6,486 bases of DNA from DASWRT01 sp036403035 (lineage in GTDB: Bacteria > Pseudomonadota > Alphaproteobacteria > ATCC43930 > CGMCC-115725), in assembly GCA_036403035.1 (NCBI GenBank), contig DASWRT010000205.1, positions 1 through 6,486 on the forward strand, read 5' to 3'. A model generated the notes under the pieces. The model made no database searches. It saw nothing but the letters and a program-made list of their open reading frames with translations, and was not told the origin of the DNA. The translations under genes and the position numbers were made by a program. Shown here piece by piece: positions 5,931 to 6,486 of the stretch (the stretch's first letter is position 1; every line of letters starts with the position of its first letter).

Positions 5931-6218
5931 TTTTTCGAAAACGGCTGCCTGTTCACGATGTCAAAGAGCGGACGGCGCCGGTGGCGTCGCGGTGAGAGTA
6001 TATGTCCGAAATGGAATCGTAGCAACCGTGCGGGAAGCAACGGCGCGGCATCTCGATACCTGGGCGGCGGCGAACCAGCAGGACGCCGGTTGACATCGGT
6101 ACGGGAATCCCGCAGTTCTCCCGGCGAAAAAGGGTGAAGGGAATCAGTTCTACAAAGTCATCGGCCGATGATGTCGCGGTGGCCGTAGCGGAAGCCGCGA
6201 AGCTGCCGCAGTTCACGG

Positions 6219-6486
6219 ATGGAGATTGTGGCGCAAGTCGATTCCAATCCGGATGCTGCGCCGATCCGTTCCATCAGGTCGCGCCGCGTGCGCGTCGTCA
6301 AGCCAACGCCGGACTTGAAGGCCCTTCGTGCTCGGCTGAGGCTTACACAGGAAGCGTTCGCGCACACCTTCAGCATACCTGTCGCCAACGTGCGCGATTG
6401 GGAACAAGGAAGATCACGGCCAGACTCCGCAACCATCGCCTATCTGCGCGTCATCGAGCGCGAACCGGATACGGTGAAAAGGGTTT
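6219..6486 (+). CDS. XRE/HigA-like helix-turn-helix protein, probable antitoxin-type regulator (3' end outside window)
   Basis: The first 89 codons are visible when started at ATG 6219; the gene continues past the window. Residues about 31-80 form a Cro/XRE helix-turn-helix of the YiaG/HigA kind: LKALRARLRLTQEAFAHTF, then IPVANVRDWEQGRSRPD (53-69) as recognition helix and turn, then ATIAYLRVIEREPD. Proteins of this group usually repress their own operon and often pair with a RelE/HigB-like toxin. No toxin gene is visible upstream, so it would have to lie downstream, be lost, or never have existed. The start at 6219 has no clear ribosome site. A reading frame opening at GTG 6134 codes for a plausible N-terminus and would join this one if a single base near 6221 were removed, so the gene may be frameshifted. 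G+C is lower than in the glycan genes (37 of 60 at 6301-6360). Confidence 0.75.
   Translation, partial: MEIVAQVDSNPDAAPIRSIRSRRVRVVKPTPDLKALRARLRLTQEAFAHTFSIPVANVRDWEQGRSRPDSATIAYLRVIEREPDTVKRV

Larger units (their letters stand above)
5481..6218. other. Long intergenic accessory region rich in inverted repeats
   Basis: Between manC and the helix-turn-helix gene there are about 740 bases without a convincing gene. G+C falls to 87 of 180 bases at 5641-5820, well below the flanking genes. In order it holds the weak hairpin after manC, a 20-bp palindrome (5542-5561), hairpin CGGCGG/CCGCCG (5584-5600), palindrome GCGGATATCCGC (5606-5617), a 9-bp stem (5652-5674), a 6-bp stem (5703-5718), the phased AACAGG/CCTGTT array, and a 142-bp unit with inverted ends (5789-5930). 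Small open frames exist here (for example 5803-6093 +, 5711-6040 -), but none has recognisable family features or a good ribosome site. Confidence 0.6.

Noticed and set aside
3725..5995. A 756-codon + strand frame across manC and into the intergenic region
   Set aside because: It is an out-of-frame shadow of manC, with arginine-rich low-complexity sequence and no domain pattern.
5711..6040. A 109-codon - strand frame through the repeat array and the inverted-repeat unit
   Set aside because: Its sequence is explained by the repeats; there is no family pattern and no ribosome site.
5803..6093. A 96-codon + strand frame ending VRVYVRNGIVATVREATARHLDTWAAANQQDAG
   Set aside because: The C-terminal part looks mildly protein-like, but the N-terminal part runs through the inverted-repeat unit, there is no ribosome site, and no family was recognised. 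It remains a weak possibility only.
6090..6120. Promoter for the helix-turn-helix gene using TTGACA at 6090-6095
   Set aside because: The -35 is perfect, but no acceptable -10 lies 16-18 bases downstream (the best is CAGTTC or GTTCTC), so it is not called.

Overview
This window looks like part of a high-GC alphaproteobacterial chromosome. The coding DNA is strongly GC-biased (44 of 60 bases are G or C at 2521-2580), and the proteins resemble families common in Rhizobiales and Rhodospirillales: a YfcG-type glutathione transferase, an ExoA-like glycosyltransferase and a ManC-type bifunctional enzyme. The species cannot be named from the sequence alone.

Left edge (1-345). The 3' end of a serine-recombinase-like gene on the + strand runs into the 3' half of a tRNA-Ser(GCU) gene on the - strand and stops inside it. 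The recombinase's last residues are therefore antisense tRNA sequence. This is the signature of an integrated element that used the tRNA 3' end as its attachment site. The element lies mostly to the left of the window. A sigma70-like promoter for the tRNA is visible at 294-323.

Middle (346-5480). A YfcG/Ure2p-type glutathione S-transferase on the - strand is divergent from a four-gene + strand cluster. The cluster encodes an extended-SDR nucleotide-sugar epimerase/dehydratase, an RmlC-type 3,5-epimerase, an ExoA-like membrane-anchored family 2 glycosyltransferase that overlaps the preceding gene by 4 nt, and a bifunctional mannose-1-phosphate guanylyltransferase/mannose-6-phosphate isomerase. 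Together they would make GDP-mannose, remodel a nucleotide sugar by epimerisation, and transfer a sugar at the membrane. This is a small surface-polysaccharide module, probably one operon. No rmlA, rmlB, rmlD, polymerase, flippase or other transferase is in view.

Right edge (5481-6486). About 740 bases have no convincing gene. The stretch 5641-5820 is only about 48% G+C. It is full of structure: a 20-bp perfect palindrome resembling a LacI-family operator, several short hairpins, an array of six AACAGG/CCTGTT motifs spaced 11-12 bp apart, and a 142-bp unit bounded by 19-bp inverted repeats (18/19 matches) and flanked by T-tracts. After this comes the start of an XRE/HigA-like helix-turn-helix antitoxin-type gene that runs off the window. 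Its N-terminus may be split by a one-base frameshift. The region reads as a mobile or regulatory accessory patch attached to the glycan operon.
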